Below are positions 33,704-43,487 of a stretch of DNA of 64,000 bases, one piece after another. The notes under the pieces are model-generated. The model was not told the origin of the DNA. It saw only the letters and a program-made list of their open reading frames with translations, and searched no databases. A program made the position numbers and the translations under genes. Every line of letters begins with the position of its first letter. Position 1 is the first letter of the stretch. Source of the DNA: Phytophthora sp. 'mugwort' (Eukaryota > Oomycota > Peronosporomycetes > Peronosporales > Peronosporaceae); contig JAUCEF010000007.1 of the NCBI GenBank assembly GCA_033558025.1, forward strand, positions 2,542,001-2,606,000, in the 5' to 3' direction.

Positions 33704-35250
33704 GAGCTACTTCTGCTGCTACCAAGACGATGAAGAGTTCCAACAAATCTTTTTCCACCCGCGCTCATGGGGGTATGCCGGCTTGGGGAACTAACGGTAA
33801 GATATATTCTCTCCCCGACAGACGTGCTTATTACTTCGTTGCATTGGTCGTTTGTGTTGAAGCTTATCGTGTGGTAGGCACTAGTAATGCCATGTGTACG
33901 TCCTTCTCTGCTCCAATGCTCCCCAAAGCACTGAACTGAGTTCAGTGCTCCCTAACGTTTCCCGTACAAAAACGTCAGTAACACAAAAGAAAATGATGCC
34001 TCCAGGTCCACAAAATTAGAAGTGGCCATTTTCTCCGAAAAAACAGCCGGCCTCGGTGAAAATTGAGCAGGAACCGCTCGCACACGTTGAAATATGTACC
34101 TTACAGACTCGAAGAAATGGAGATCAATGATGATTTGGAGAGTGGATGTGAGTGTAAGGCGGCGCTTACGAGAAACGAAGGCTGCCAATTAAAAGACGAT
34201 CAACTGTGTCTGCGGAGGAGAAAAGTGAGCGGACACCGAAGGGAGGAATTATTCAACCTCTCGGAAAGATGCCACGACATGTTATGGTAGTGGTGGATGA
34301 AATTTGTCCGTGACGACGTTGAAAGTAGTGAAGACTCTGAAGTCGGTCATAAAAGAAGGCAAGGAATACTGGTACATCAGCAAGAAACGTTTCTGCAGAA
34401 ACACCCCGACGCATCTTAAGAAAAATATCCTCGACGCGGTTGATTTATTATCAATTCCGGGTTCGGAGGCTAGCATTAGCACGGATACCGCTCAATACTA
34501 TCAGAAACCCAAGACAAAGGTGAATACGGCAGGTCGCACTCGTCAACAATTCTTGCGAAGAAAACTGGAAGTACTAATAAAGATTCCCCCGTACCGGTAA
34601 AGTTCAGTGAACTGTGCACAGTAGCAACCGAAATGGTCCGGTCTTACTTGGACACAAGCTTCCAGTCATTTTGATGCTGGTCAATAGCCAATAGCACTTG
34701 TGTTGTTAATATGTAGGCTCATCCCTATCAGCGCTGAAGGAAGCAATGATAGTAGTAGATACTCCAATGGAATTGACCCAGGGATCGCTTCGGAAGCCAA
34801 CGCACCAAGCCCGTTTGATTCCCAGGTCTCTCAAGACGGCGCAACGACATCGCTTTCTGGTATCACGTTTAAATCCACAGAATGTTTAAAAGTAAACGCT
34901 GGTAAAGTGATTATAAGCGGTACTTCAGTCGTTCCGTGTACATCACGACAAAAACAAGGTTAAAAGTGCGTGATATGCGGAGAATTCGAGTTACAGTCTC
35001 ATTAATTTGAATTACATCGATTAACAAATATGGTCTAATGAATAAGCGGAGCAACCCAAGACGACGGCCAGACGAAAAATTCCACCTCTCAGTGAAGCTT
35101 TCGGTCTTGGTGTTAGTTCAAAACCCGACTGGTTGAACTCCATTCCAAACGAAGCAGTTTTCCAAAGTACAGTATCATGCCAATTTCATGTCCGCTCACA
35201 TGTATGTAAATGATAGGAACACCTTCCGATCTCAGTAACATCATCTCCTC
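33704..35250. other. unrecognised frames, no supported gene
   Basis: Two plus-strand frames follow each other with one gap: 34063-34290 (Cys-containing, charged) and 34304-34600 (SKKRFCRNTPTHLKKNILDA). A third, 34700-34963, is Ser/Thr-rich. They have no domain that I know and no clear splice link, and they may belong to the tail of a decayed transposon. This stretch is the border between the repeat-rich and gene-rich halves. Confidence 0.35.
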
Positions 35251-36853
35251 TTACGCCGACATTGGTCGGGCATCGGGGCAGTGGCCCAAGATAGACTGAT
35301 ACACCATCGACCCGCAAATCTGCGCTCCCATCTTCTTCGACTCGGAAAACCGACGAATATCCGGAGACAACTGAGTCATGTTGACCGAGTGCACCTTCGT
35401 GCAAATGCTGCGGCATACCACGCGCTCGATACCGTCTTCACAGATCTCAGGGCGAACAACCACGCTGCATGCAAAGCAAACAAAAGAATGTTAACAAAAT
35501 ACATCTCACACCATAAACAAGTCCTCAGCCAACCAAGGATGCGAACGTACGTTCCAATGACGTCACGCTTGACCAGCGTATTCTTGTTCATCGGGTACAG
35601 ATCATCGTCATCGGCGTAGTCCCAAAGCAGCACTGCGCACCGATCCATGATCTTAAAGTACGATAGTCCACGACTCTCGACAGCCACCTCGTCCTGGCCA
35701 TCGTCGCTGCGGTAACGGCAGCCCGATACTCCGTACCGAATGCTGTCCGAAGGTGCATCAACAACTTTACCGTACGAATCCAGCTGTGAGTACTTGGGCC
35801 ATGCACTGCCGCAACTCAAAATGGCCCCGCATGCAGCAAGGAAAATCTGATCCGTGTTCATAGTATCGAATGCGTACACCGCCACAGTGGACGCGCCAAA
35901 CTCGTTCGAGTTCGTACTGATCTGTCGGGTGCTGATGTGTGGCCGCAAGACCGGAATACCCTCTGTCTCGCGAAGAACCGTCTGCATTCCCAGCTCCAGC
36001 TTCGCATCTGTACATACTGAGGCGAGGTCACGCCCACGAGACTGTCGATCTTTGCGTAGATGGGTGTACGTATGCAGGAAGCGCCGCATGTTAAGTTCCA
36101 TGTTGTTCGACGATTCGAGCGAAAACATCGCCTTCAGGTTGCGCACGTTGCCGTTCTGCTGGAACAACGCATACCGCAGCTGGGCGTTCAGTTCCTCTGC
36201 CTGGCGGCGCTTGTGGCGTTGGGCGATTGCCTTCTCTTCCCACTCGGCCACAGCGCCGTCAGCACGCATCAATTTGTGCTTAGAACGGAGGGAATTTAGC
36301 TGGTAGTTCAGATAACTGGCCTCCTTCTTCAAGTTGATCATCTCGTTCTACAGGTAACACAGCCAGTCAGTAACGAAATGCCTACATTTGGTGACACGCA
36401 GCAACAACTCACTTTCTTGCGGGATCGGTGGCGCCGCGCGCTGATGGCCACCTGCGCTCTCCGCTTCGCCTTGCGGTCCTCTGCTTTCTTCATTCCTGCA
36501 TCCTTTATCGTCATCGTCACCCCGTGCTTCTGCAAAGCCATCACTGCCGTGGGCGTAATGGAGTGCGCCGAGTCGTCGTCGCTGCTCTCTGTGGCGTCGC
36601 TCCTTCCACTGGGAGACGAGACCACTAGCTGCTTTCCGCTCGAGGACGTCGTCGCAAGGGGCGAGACCGGATCCGGAACGGGCCCGTCCTGATGCAGCAT
36701 CTCGGACAGGAAACTCAGGTCCATGTCGTCCACAGATGTGCTCAGCATAGCGCCGCTGTCAACCGACCCGACGTCGAACAGCGTAAGCGTGTCATCCATC
36801 GCATCCACAGCCATGTGGAGGTCCATGTCTACGTTGAGCAGGAGGTCTGCCAT
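35251..36853 (-). CDS. bZIP transcription factor with START-like C-terminus
   Basis: Read from 36853 down as three exons, 36853-36413, 36347-35551 and 35464-35251, with introns of 65 and 86 nt (GTGAGT..TAG and GTACGT..CAG). The joined frame gives 483 residues without a stop. Residues 1-100 are acidic and Ser/Asp-rich, suiting an activation region. The basic region is about 125-147 (KAKRRAQVAISARRHRSRKK) and runs straight into a heptad zipper (NEMINLKKEASYLNYQLNSL). In a canonical bZIP an Asn stands eight residues before the invariant Arg; here that site is Val, while the Arg is kept. The rest (residues about 225-483) resembles the START-like region of the large oomycete 'M96/bZIP' family, as I recall it. 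The start chosen follows a short out-of-frame ATG. Target genes are unknown. Confidence 0.85.
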
Positions 36854-37346
36854 GTTATCATAAAAAGGAGGTGAGTGTTTAGATCGCGATGAGCACAACA
36901 GCTTGACACACCTGAGTCGATCGAGACCTGGTTCATTATTGCTTTCACTTGTGAGCGAATTGATGAGTGAGGCGATCTGGTAACCGTTTGATGGTTGTGT
37001 GGACCACGTATATTCTGCGGATAATCTTGGTTTGACTACGTTGCAACTGGCATGTTCGATTACGTACACGTACACGATGAGACACTGCGTGGTCAATCAA
37101 AATCGCCCATAATCCCACCCTAACTTGCTTGGTTATCGCGCATTTCCACGCGGAGATATTACTGCTTCCGTCTTGGATGACCCTCTGCAAGTGGTTGCTA
37201 CCATGTTTTTCCCGCAATGATCGATGCGGTAGCTGATTTGCGGGGTCAGCAACTGCACTGCATTGATCCGCTTTTATTATCGTAACCTTATCGCATGTTC
37301 ACCACTCGTCATTGCCGTCGGCGCGTCAAATGATACTATAATAGTC
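36854..37346. promoter_or_regulatory. bZIP upstream region
   Basis: This stretch up to the Copia element must hold the bZIP promoter. On the minus strand an Inr-like string (CTCACTCATCAATTCG) occurs near 36955, about 100 nt before the start codon; it resembles the oomycete initiator but is not a clean match. The ATG at about 36862, two codons' distance upstream and out of frame, opens a very short upstream frame. No other coding region was seen. Confidence 0.3.
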
Positions 37347-37351
37347 ATATG
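37347..37351 (+). repeat. target-site duplication, left copy (ATATG)
   Basis: ATATG directly precedes the left LTR, and the same five bases directly follow the right LTR. A 5-bp duplication is the usual mark of Copia integration and shows that both ends come from one insertion event. Confidence 0.9.
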
Positions 37352-37620
37352 TGTTGGAATATACAACGGAGGCATGGACAAGTGGCGCTGGGATGTTGTT
37401 GAGAAGGTATTAAAAGCTACGAGGAGCTTCGAGAAACTTTAAGAAGCTTTGAGACTAGGTCATTGTGTGAGAATGAACTACGGGACCAGAGCATTAGGTC
37501 GGAACGAGTTGATACCCGTGAGTGTTGGTAGGAGAGGCAACCGTCGCCAAGGAGCTAACACTTAATTAATTCAGTCTTCATTTTTCCTTCTGAGGGAACA
37601 ATCGGGTGTGGATTCCAACA
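37352..37620 (+). repeat. Copia 5' LTR
   Basis: It begins TGTTGGAAT and ends ATTCCAACA, a perfect 9-bp terminal inverted repeat with the usual TG..CA borders. It is 269 nt long, and the gag leader follows directly. Compared with the right copy it has ten extra bases near 37438 (CTTTAAGAAG-like duplication). Confidence 0.92.
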
Positions 37621-37632
37621 GGGTTATGAGCC
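37621..37632 (+). promoter_or_regulatory. primer-binding site, anticodon arm of tRNA-iMet
   Basis: GGGTTATGAGCC follows the LTR without a gap. It is the reverse complement of the anticodon stem-loop of eukaryotic initiator tRNA-Met (GGCUCAUAACCC, anticodon CAU). Drosophila copia is primed by such an internal, half-tRNA fragment rather than by the tRNA 3' end. Minus-strand DNA synthesis would start here. Confidence 0.75.
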
Positions 37633-37663
37633 TAAACTAACGGAAGCTTCTGCAGAGTCAAGG

Positions 37664-38280
37664 ATGACTAAGCCGACGAAGTTCACGAACGAAGGGGTGC
37701 CGAAGAACTGGCAGGACAAGGACTGGCAGACCTACAAATGGGCCATGATGAACGTCTTCTAGGAGAACGACTTGAAGGAAATTGCTGTTGGCGACCTGAC
37801 AGAGGCGTGCTTATTTCGTCTAGCGCTGAGGCAAAGGAGAAGTTCAAGAAAGGCCAGATCAAGATCATGAGGATGATCGGAACGTCTATTCCGCCAGAAG
37901 TTCTTCAACATATTCGTGACAAAGAGACCGGATCGGAGATGTCGGCAGAGCTATGCAACCTGTACGAAGGGAAGCAGAGCAAGGCTATCACGGCCTACAC
38001 GATCGGTCGTTTAGAAAATGAACTTTGGGAAATGAAACTCGCTCCAGATGGAGATGTGAACTTCCATCTTTGCAAGATGGTTAATCTGAAGTCAGAACTG
38101 GAGGATCTCCAGCACACCATTGCGGATAGTAACATGGTGGATATGTTGCTAACAAGATTGCCAGAGTTGCCGGAGTTCGAGTGCTTACAGTCGTCATCTG
38201 GTATGGTGCCGGCCCGAGCCTGTACACACCGAGGGGAAGGTTCGCGAGTTGATACTTGTAGCTGCTGCCAGACAACGTGA
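37664..38280 (+). pseudogene. Copia gag, broken
   Basis: The gag frame starts at 37664 (MTKPTKFTNEGVPKNWQDKD), with a W..W opening usual in Copia gag. It runs into TAG at 37785-37787 or nearby (after MMNVF). The remainder is read one frame over: KFKKGQIKIMRMIGTSIPPE, then NELWEMKLAPDGDVNFHLCK and a helix with LLTRLPELPEFECL, matching the UBN2-type gag. Gag would form the particle shell. The stop and the shift both disable it. Confidence 0.75.
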
Positions 38281-38388
38281 GTTTCGGGGCAAGCGCGGCA
38301 GCAAACGCGGTAACCAAAGGGTGAGGGTGGAAAAGGGTCTGATGGCAAGGGTGGAAGTCAGAAGAGAAAGTCAAGTGACTCGCGGAAG

Positions 38389-41300
38389 TTGCGAGCATGC
38401 TTTGTCTGTGATAATACCAAGCACTTGAAGGTGTATTGTCTAGAGGGACCAAACAAGCAGAATGGTGCAGGGGCCGTGAATCAGAAGTGGAAGCCACGTG
38501 GAAATTGCACACTGCAGCAAGAGAATATACTCCCATTAAGTCCAACTCACAGAGGTGACGATCTGGATGTTGTGACCCGGGTTGCGGTGGTCGAACAGGA
38601 ACGTGTTCATACCGTAGAACCAGTCAGTGATCGCGGTGCAGAGGATATAGCTACATCTCTGGAGGTCAGCGATGGAGAAACTGGTGTCGTAGAAGTAGAG
38701 TTATCCACTGAAGCAGAGGATGATCCAGCTGTGTCCGTGGACACAGGCAGCTGGTGGTACTTTGACACTGTTTCAAACTCTCATGTGACGGAAAGTCGAT
38801 TAGATTTTGTTTCATTCACCGAAGATACTTCAGTGATGCGAAGCATTCGCGGCGTGATGCCGAGCATTGCATCACGCATTGATGGTGTCGGGACAGTTCA
38901 GTTCGTCACGGAGATTGATGGAGAGCAAGTAGTGACGCGCGTAGACGATGTGTTTTATGTACCTGGAGCTGAATACGAATTGTTTTCACCAGGGCTTGCG
39001 CATGAGCAAGGATTCGAGTTTGGTTTTGATACAGCAACTCGAAATTTTACGATCTCGTGGGAAGGAAGGCCGGTGGTTGTAGCCGCGCCTACGGAGGCCA
39101 CTTCGGGCTTTCAATCAGCACACCCTTTTCGAAGTGGTGCGACGAGACCGGAGGATCAACTACTGAGCAACTATACTGTAGCGGATGGAGTTGGAACATT
39201 GAACTTATGGCATGAGCGTTTATGCCATACTCGCCCACAATATTTGAAGACTACGGTGGACAAGGAGCTGGTGCGAGGGATGATACTCACACAGCGTCAG
39301 CAAGACACGTGTGATGCCTGTCATCTTGGGAAGCAAAAGAAGATGAAGCGCCGAAAGAATCTTGATCGAGCGACGAACGAGCCGAACCAGGCGGTGTATG
39401 CCGATCTTCTGATACCCAGCAAGGGCAACGGGACCCGGTACGAGGCTGTGCTCGTGATCATGGATGGGTACTCCCGGTTCGTCACGGTGTAATTGCTGAC
39501 GAGCAAGTCAAGTGACGTGGTAAACAAACTCCTCAAGGAATACGTGCTCTGGGCTGAGCGGCAGGCTGGCCGAAACAAAAAGGGAGCTTTGTATAAAGTG
39601 ACAGACAAAGGAGGTGAGTTTGTTACAACTGAGATGGAAGACTGGTATGTTGCGCAAGGTGTCGAGCATGTTCGCGTCGGGCCGAAGAGCTGGCAGCTGA
39701 CCTTGTACGAAAGAACTCACCAGTCACTGGTCGCCATGGTAAAGGCGACGATGGAGCAGGCTGGGCTCCCGTGTAGCTTCTGGCCGGAGGCGCTGCGAAA
39801 TTCGGTTTACGTGAAGAACCGTGCATACAACAAAGGTACACAGAGTATACCTTACGAGATGATGTTCCGTGTGAAACCGGATGTGCATCATATCCGCAAG
39901 TTTGGGTCGTTGGCCTATGTTCATGTCCCGGTGACTCCAGGTCGACGCAAATCCCCCCCCCCCCCAACGCAAAGATCGGAAGATCGGATTTATTCTTGGA
40001 TACTCGGAGGCCATGGTGGGATGCAAAGTGTACATTCCGGAGGAACGCACGGTAAAGTACGTGTCTGACCTACGAGTTACTGAGGATGTTGTCACCATGA
40101 CCGACACTCGATTAGTTTAGATGAGTCGAACTTGTCTTCGTTGAAATTCACTCGGAACGAAGAGTGTAAGACATCTGTCTCTCAGTTGGACGAGGCCGAC
40201 GACATCTTGTTGGAGGACAATGAGATGGCCGAGACCAGCGACGGTATGTCTGTAGGTCTCGAGGAGGGCGAGATGGATAGCAATGCGGAGCAGAACGCGG
40301 ACTATGAGTGTCAGGCTAGGTCAGGCTAGTGTGCAAGCTAGCAGCGTTTCACTGAAGGCACACGACACAATAAGAACAAGTGGGATATCATTCTAGAGAA
40401 TGAGGTTAGTCCGAAGGATGAGATTAGCGATGTGGATGGCACTATTGATGATGGCACGGAAGTAGTGGAAGATCCAGGCATTGGTGAACCTGGCGTCTAT
40501 GACCTCGGAGCTCAAGATAATGAAAACGAGAAAGAAGAACGCACTAGGTGCGGAAGCTCGGGAGTGTCGGAGTATCATGAGGACGAAAACGCGTCGGTGG
40601 TTGGCACCTGCGGGTCCTCAGAGGCCGTTTCTGATGCCGATGTTGATTGAACTCGTATGAAGAGAAATAAATCATTATTAATGAGAATGATGATGTAAAA
40701 CGGTGGCTAGTGCCTTTGCTCCTGAAAGAGAGGGCAAGACATGTGAGCATAAGGCATGTGAGCACGATGACGGTGACATCGTGGATAAATGTGATGACAG
40801 TGGCGTAGTCGAAATGCTTGACACAAGTGTTCTGTTACCGATACAACAGCCTGGGAAACGCACTCATCGCGAGGAGACGCGCTCTGAAGTAGAACGCATA
40901 GAAAGAGATGCAGCGAAGCAGGGAACAAAGCGCACTCGCACTGATCTGCGAGAATACCATGAGCGCAGTCGTCCCCAGTACTTGGACGACTATGTGACGA
41001 ATGTGACGCTAACTAACTCGCGCATCTTGGATACGAATGGCAGAACGATCAGAGTTAGTGAAGCCAAGTTTCCGCGGAACCATCGTGAAGCCATGAAGCT
41101 CAAATGGAGAGACTTCTGGAAGATGGCGGAGATGGAGGAGATGCTGCTGTCAAGGACAAGGGAATCATTGAGGAGATACCAGCAGAGGAGATGCCAGCTG
41201 AGGCAAAACCTGTGAACACGACGTGGGTCTATGCGTTGAAGTCAGATCACCAAGGGTATGTGATTCGATTCAAGGCACGTATAGTAGCATTGGGCAATTA

Positions 41301-42019
41301 CCAGCGGCCTGGCATCGATTTCGTAAAGACGTTTGCACCGGTAGCAAGAATGTCGTCGTTTCGCTTGTTGTTGGCGATCGCAGCGGAGTTGGGGCTGAAT
41401 GTCTATGGTGGAGATATAAACACCGCATACCTGAACGCCCAGCTTGGTATTCGCCAGTATCTGCGATCAATTGAGGGCTATCTGTGCAAGGTAAACAGAA
41501 ATATCTACGTTGTACTAAAGGGACTGTACGGGTTACGACAATCCGGCAGAAAATGGAATGCAGAGATTAGTGAATGGCTTGTGGATCATGGTTACCTGCG
41601 CTCGCTGATAGAACCTTGTTTCTACTACCGATTTGAAGGGGTTTGCATTCACGCTGGCTGGCGGAGCCGTGGCTTGGATGTCACGTCGCCAGTCGATCAT
41701 TGCACTATCAACGGCGGAAGCAGAGTACGTAGCTGCTTGTGAAGCAGCAATGGAAGTAGTTGCAGAGAGTAACATTCCGCAAGAGATCTTGCCCCAGCGC
41801 AGCGAGAAGTTGCGCATTGGAATTGACAACCAGGCGGCTTTCGTGATGGCAACAAATCCCACGTACAGCCGACGTACGCGCCACATTGAATTACGTTCGC
41901 ACTACGTTCGCGATCAGGTGGAGAAGGGGGCCATCGAGTTACATAAGGTGAAGGGCGAAACTAACCCAGCTGACACGTTTACGAAGCCTCTGGAAAAGAA
42001 CAAGCTGAAGAATTGCTGA
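38389..42019 (+). pseudogene. Copia pol, broken and internally deleted
   Basis: A zinc knuckle (CFVCDNTKHLKVYC) opens the 38389-39492 frame. Then come the protease region (WWYFDTVSNSHVTES, where D-T is followed by V), the HHCC GAG-pre-integrase finger (LWHERLCHT with CDACHLGKQKK) and the integrase start. TAA at 39490 stands in place of a residue in FVTV-LLTSK; the next frame goes on with TDKGGEFV and LYERTHQSL (the D and E of the triad). A C13 run at 39953-39965 shifts the frame again. The RT (41104-41640) has FVKTFAPVARM and YGGDINTAYLNAQLG, but after PCFYYR it jumps to the RNase H text (VAWMSRRQSIIALSTAEAEY). YVDD is absent. RNase H ends at 42019. Confidence 0.85.
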
Positions 42020-42060
42020 ATCTTCGGGCATTGGCGATTCCAAGTAATCGAAAAGTAGTC

Positions 42061-42072
42061 TTCGAGGAGGGC
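42061..42072 (+). promoter_or_regulatory. polypurine tract of Copia element
   Basis: The purine-rich string GAGGAGGG lies just before the right LTR, where plus-strand DNA synthesis is primed in LTR elements. It is short and ends in GC before the LTR border. Confidence 0.55.
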
Positions 42073-42332
42073 GTTTGGGATATACAACGGAGGCATGGAC
42101 AAGTGGCGCTGGGATAGTGTTGAGAAGGTATGAGAAGCTACGAGGACCTTCGAGAAGCTTTGAGACCAGGTCATTGTGTGAGATTGAACTACGGGACCAG
42201 AGCATTAGGTCGGAACGAGTTGATACCCGTGAGTGTTGGTAGGAGAAGCAACCGCCGCCAAAGGAGCTAACACTTAATTAATTCAGTCTTCATTTTTCCT
42301 TCTAAGGGAACAATCGGGTGTGAATTCCAGCA
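42073..42332 (+). repeat. Copia 3' LTR
   Basis: This copy matches the left LTR over its whole length, with about 15 substitutions and a 10-nt gap. Its first bases (GTTTGGGAT) have lost the TG border, and its end reads ATTCCAGCA, so its terminal inverted repeat has decayed on both sides. ATATG follows. Confidence 0.9.
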
Positions 42333-42337
42333 ATATG
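42333..42337 (+). repeat. target-site duplication, right copy (ATATG)
   Basis: The five bases directly after the right LTR repeat those before the left LTR, without a mismatch. Confidence 0.9.
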
Positions 42338-42401
42338 CAGTGCTGTTGACTGGCAGGTACTTTCTCCTTGTAGTGTGACGAGCGAGGATTCAATACTGAA
42401 T

Positions 42402-42520
42402 AAGAGTATTTCTACAGTTATTTTATGCTGCAGCTTGCAAAAAATTGCCACAGTTATCTTATGCTGCAGCTTGCATTTTTTTTTGCAAGCTGCAGCATAA
42501 GATAGCTGTGGAAATATTCC
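42402..42520. repeat. three-arm inverted repeat (MITE-like foldback)
   Basis: A segment of about 42 nt with core TTATGCTGCAGCTTGCA occurs twice in direct order (42402-42443 and 42448-42475) and once inverted (42484-42520). The second and third copies form a hairpin of 28 bp with one mismatch and an 8-nt T loop. The first copy could pair with the third as well. The outer match extends into AGAGTATTTCTACAG / CTGTGGAAATATTCCT. It lies just right of the Copia insertion and upstream of the CENP-S gene. Confidence 0.75.
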
Positions 42521-42621
42521 TATCAGGGCTCGGTATCGGAAGTTATTCGACTAAAACTTATTAAACTGTCAATAGTTCGCGGAGTAGTCGAAGAGCAAAC
42601 GGCAACGCCGCGGGTTGTAAA

Positions 42622-42646
42622 GTATAACGTGCGATGCACGTTATAC
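42622..42646. repeat. perfect 11-bp palindrome, 3-nt loop
   Basis: GTATAACGTGC and its exact complement GCACGTTATAC flank GAT. It lies about 180 nt before the CENP-S start codon. It may be an end of a small element or a protein site; nothing further can be said. Confidence 0.6.
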
Positions 42647-42828
42647 CTGTCGCTAGTCGCGCGTAGCATCCTTTCAGGCGATGATACTCATAAGTGTAGC
42701 GTGCAAATAATGTTAAACTGTTTTATTCGAAGTATTAGTACCCGTGGATTGCTGACTACAGTCAGTACACATAGAAAATATTAGCCAATCGAAAGTCATA
42801 TTTCATGTTGCAAAGCTTGGTCTAAAAG

Positions 42829-43422
42829 ATGAACCCTGGCAGCGGCCTGGAGAGCGCGGAACTGCGCGTGCGCCAGAGCATCCTGTACACCGTCGGCCGC
42901 ATCTGCGACGAAGAAGGTATACGCCCAAAGTCTTCGCCTATCGTCCTTGTTATTTCTTACCCATCGTGCAGCGCAGAAGCAGCAGAATGAACCCCGTGTG
43001 CGAGAGAGACCTGCTCTGTCCAAGGAGGCTATGGCACTACTGGCCGACCTCGTCTACAAGCAGTCCGAAGGTATTTACGTTAAGATTCAGCTCCTAGACC
43101 GCAACAAATACTCATATTTTGCTACTATTGCAGTGATGGCGACCGAGCTACAGTTTTTCGCGCGGCACGCCAACCGCAAGATCATCAAGACGGAGGACGT
43201 CACGCTTCTTGCCCGGAAACACCCGAATCTGGTGACAATTCCGCTGCTAAGACTGTACTTTGTGGTATTTAACGAGCCAGTCTCACTGTTGTGGCCCCGT
43301 TGCCATTGACGTTGTTGTAGACCAACCTACTGCAAAAATATCAGCGAGAAAACTTAAGTTCGAGTTCCACGACATTGACAAGCTCCAAGAAGAGACGCAG
43401 AAATATGCCAGACTCGGAGTAA
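42829..43422 (+). CDS. CENP-S / MHF1 histone-fold protein
   Basis: Four exons, 42829-42916, 42972-43070, 43134-43231 and 43321-43422, give 128 residues; introns are 55, 63 and 89 nt. The protein opens with LRVRQSILYTVGRICDEE, then has LSKEAMALLADLVYKQSE and ELQFFARHANRKIIKTEDV followed by TLLARKHPNL, the three-helix histone fold of CENP-S (alpha3 carries R-x-x-I-x-T-x-D-V). The tail is Ser/Lys/Arg-rich. In other eukaryotes CENP-S pairs with CENP-X (MHF2), both at the kinetochore and with FANCM at stalled forks. The last intron is the least certain: reading through it would give a different, hydrophobic tail. A CCAAT string lies at 42784-42788. The gene converges on the coiled-coil gene, 65 nt away. 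Confidence 0.85.
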
Positions 43423-43487
43423 GTATTAACCTGTTCTAGTCTAGATTGTTGTTGGTTGATTTGTTATCGATAGGCGCTACTTTGGCG

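Larger units (their letters stand above)
37352..42332 (+). mobile_element. Ty1/Copia element with both LTRs and 5-bp TSD
   Basis: Two direct repeats of 269 and 260 nt bound a 4.45-kb interior, with ATATG duplicated on both sides. Inside, in order, are a primer-binding site, gag with a zinc knuckle, protease, integrase, reverse transcriptase and RNase H, which is the Copia order (integrase before RT). The element is dead: gag and pol carry stops and shifts, and the RT lacks its catalytic core. By eye the LTRs differ at about 15 positions plus a 10-nt gap, near 94 percent identity, so the insertion is not recent. It separates the bZIP gene from the CENP-S gene. Confidence 0.93.

Noticed and set aside
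1..35200. RxLR-type effector genes in the repeat-rich zone
   Set aside because: I saw no frame with a signal peptide followed by RxLR and EER in the first 60-100 residues.
43413..43435. GTAAGTATTAAC as a splice donor at the CENP-S end
   Set aside because: The frame already meets TAA at 43420-43422, and no downstream acceptor gives a conserved continuation before the convergent gene.
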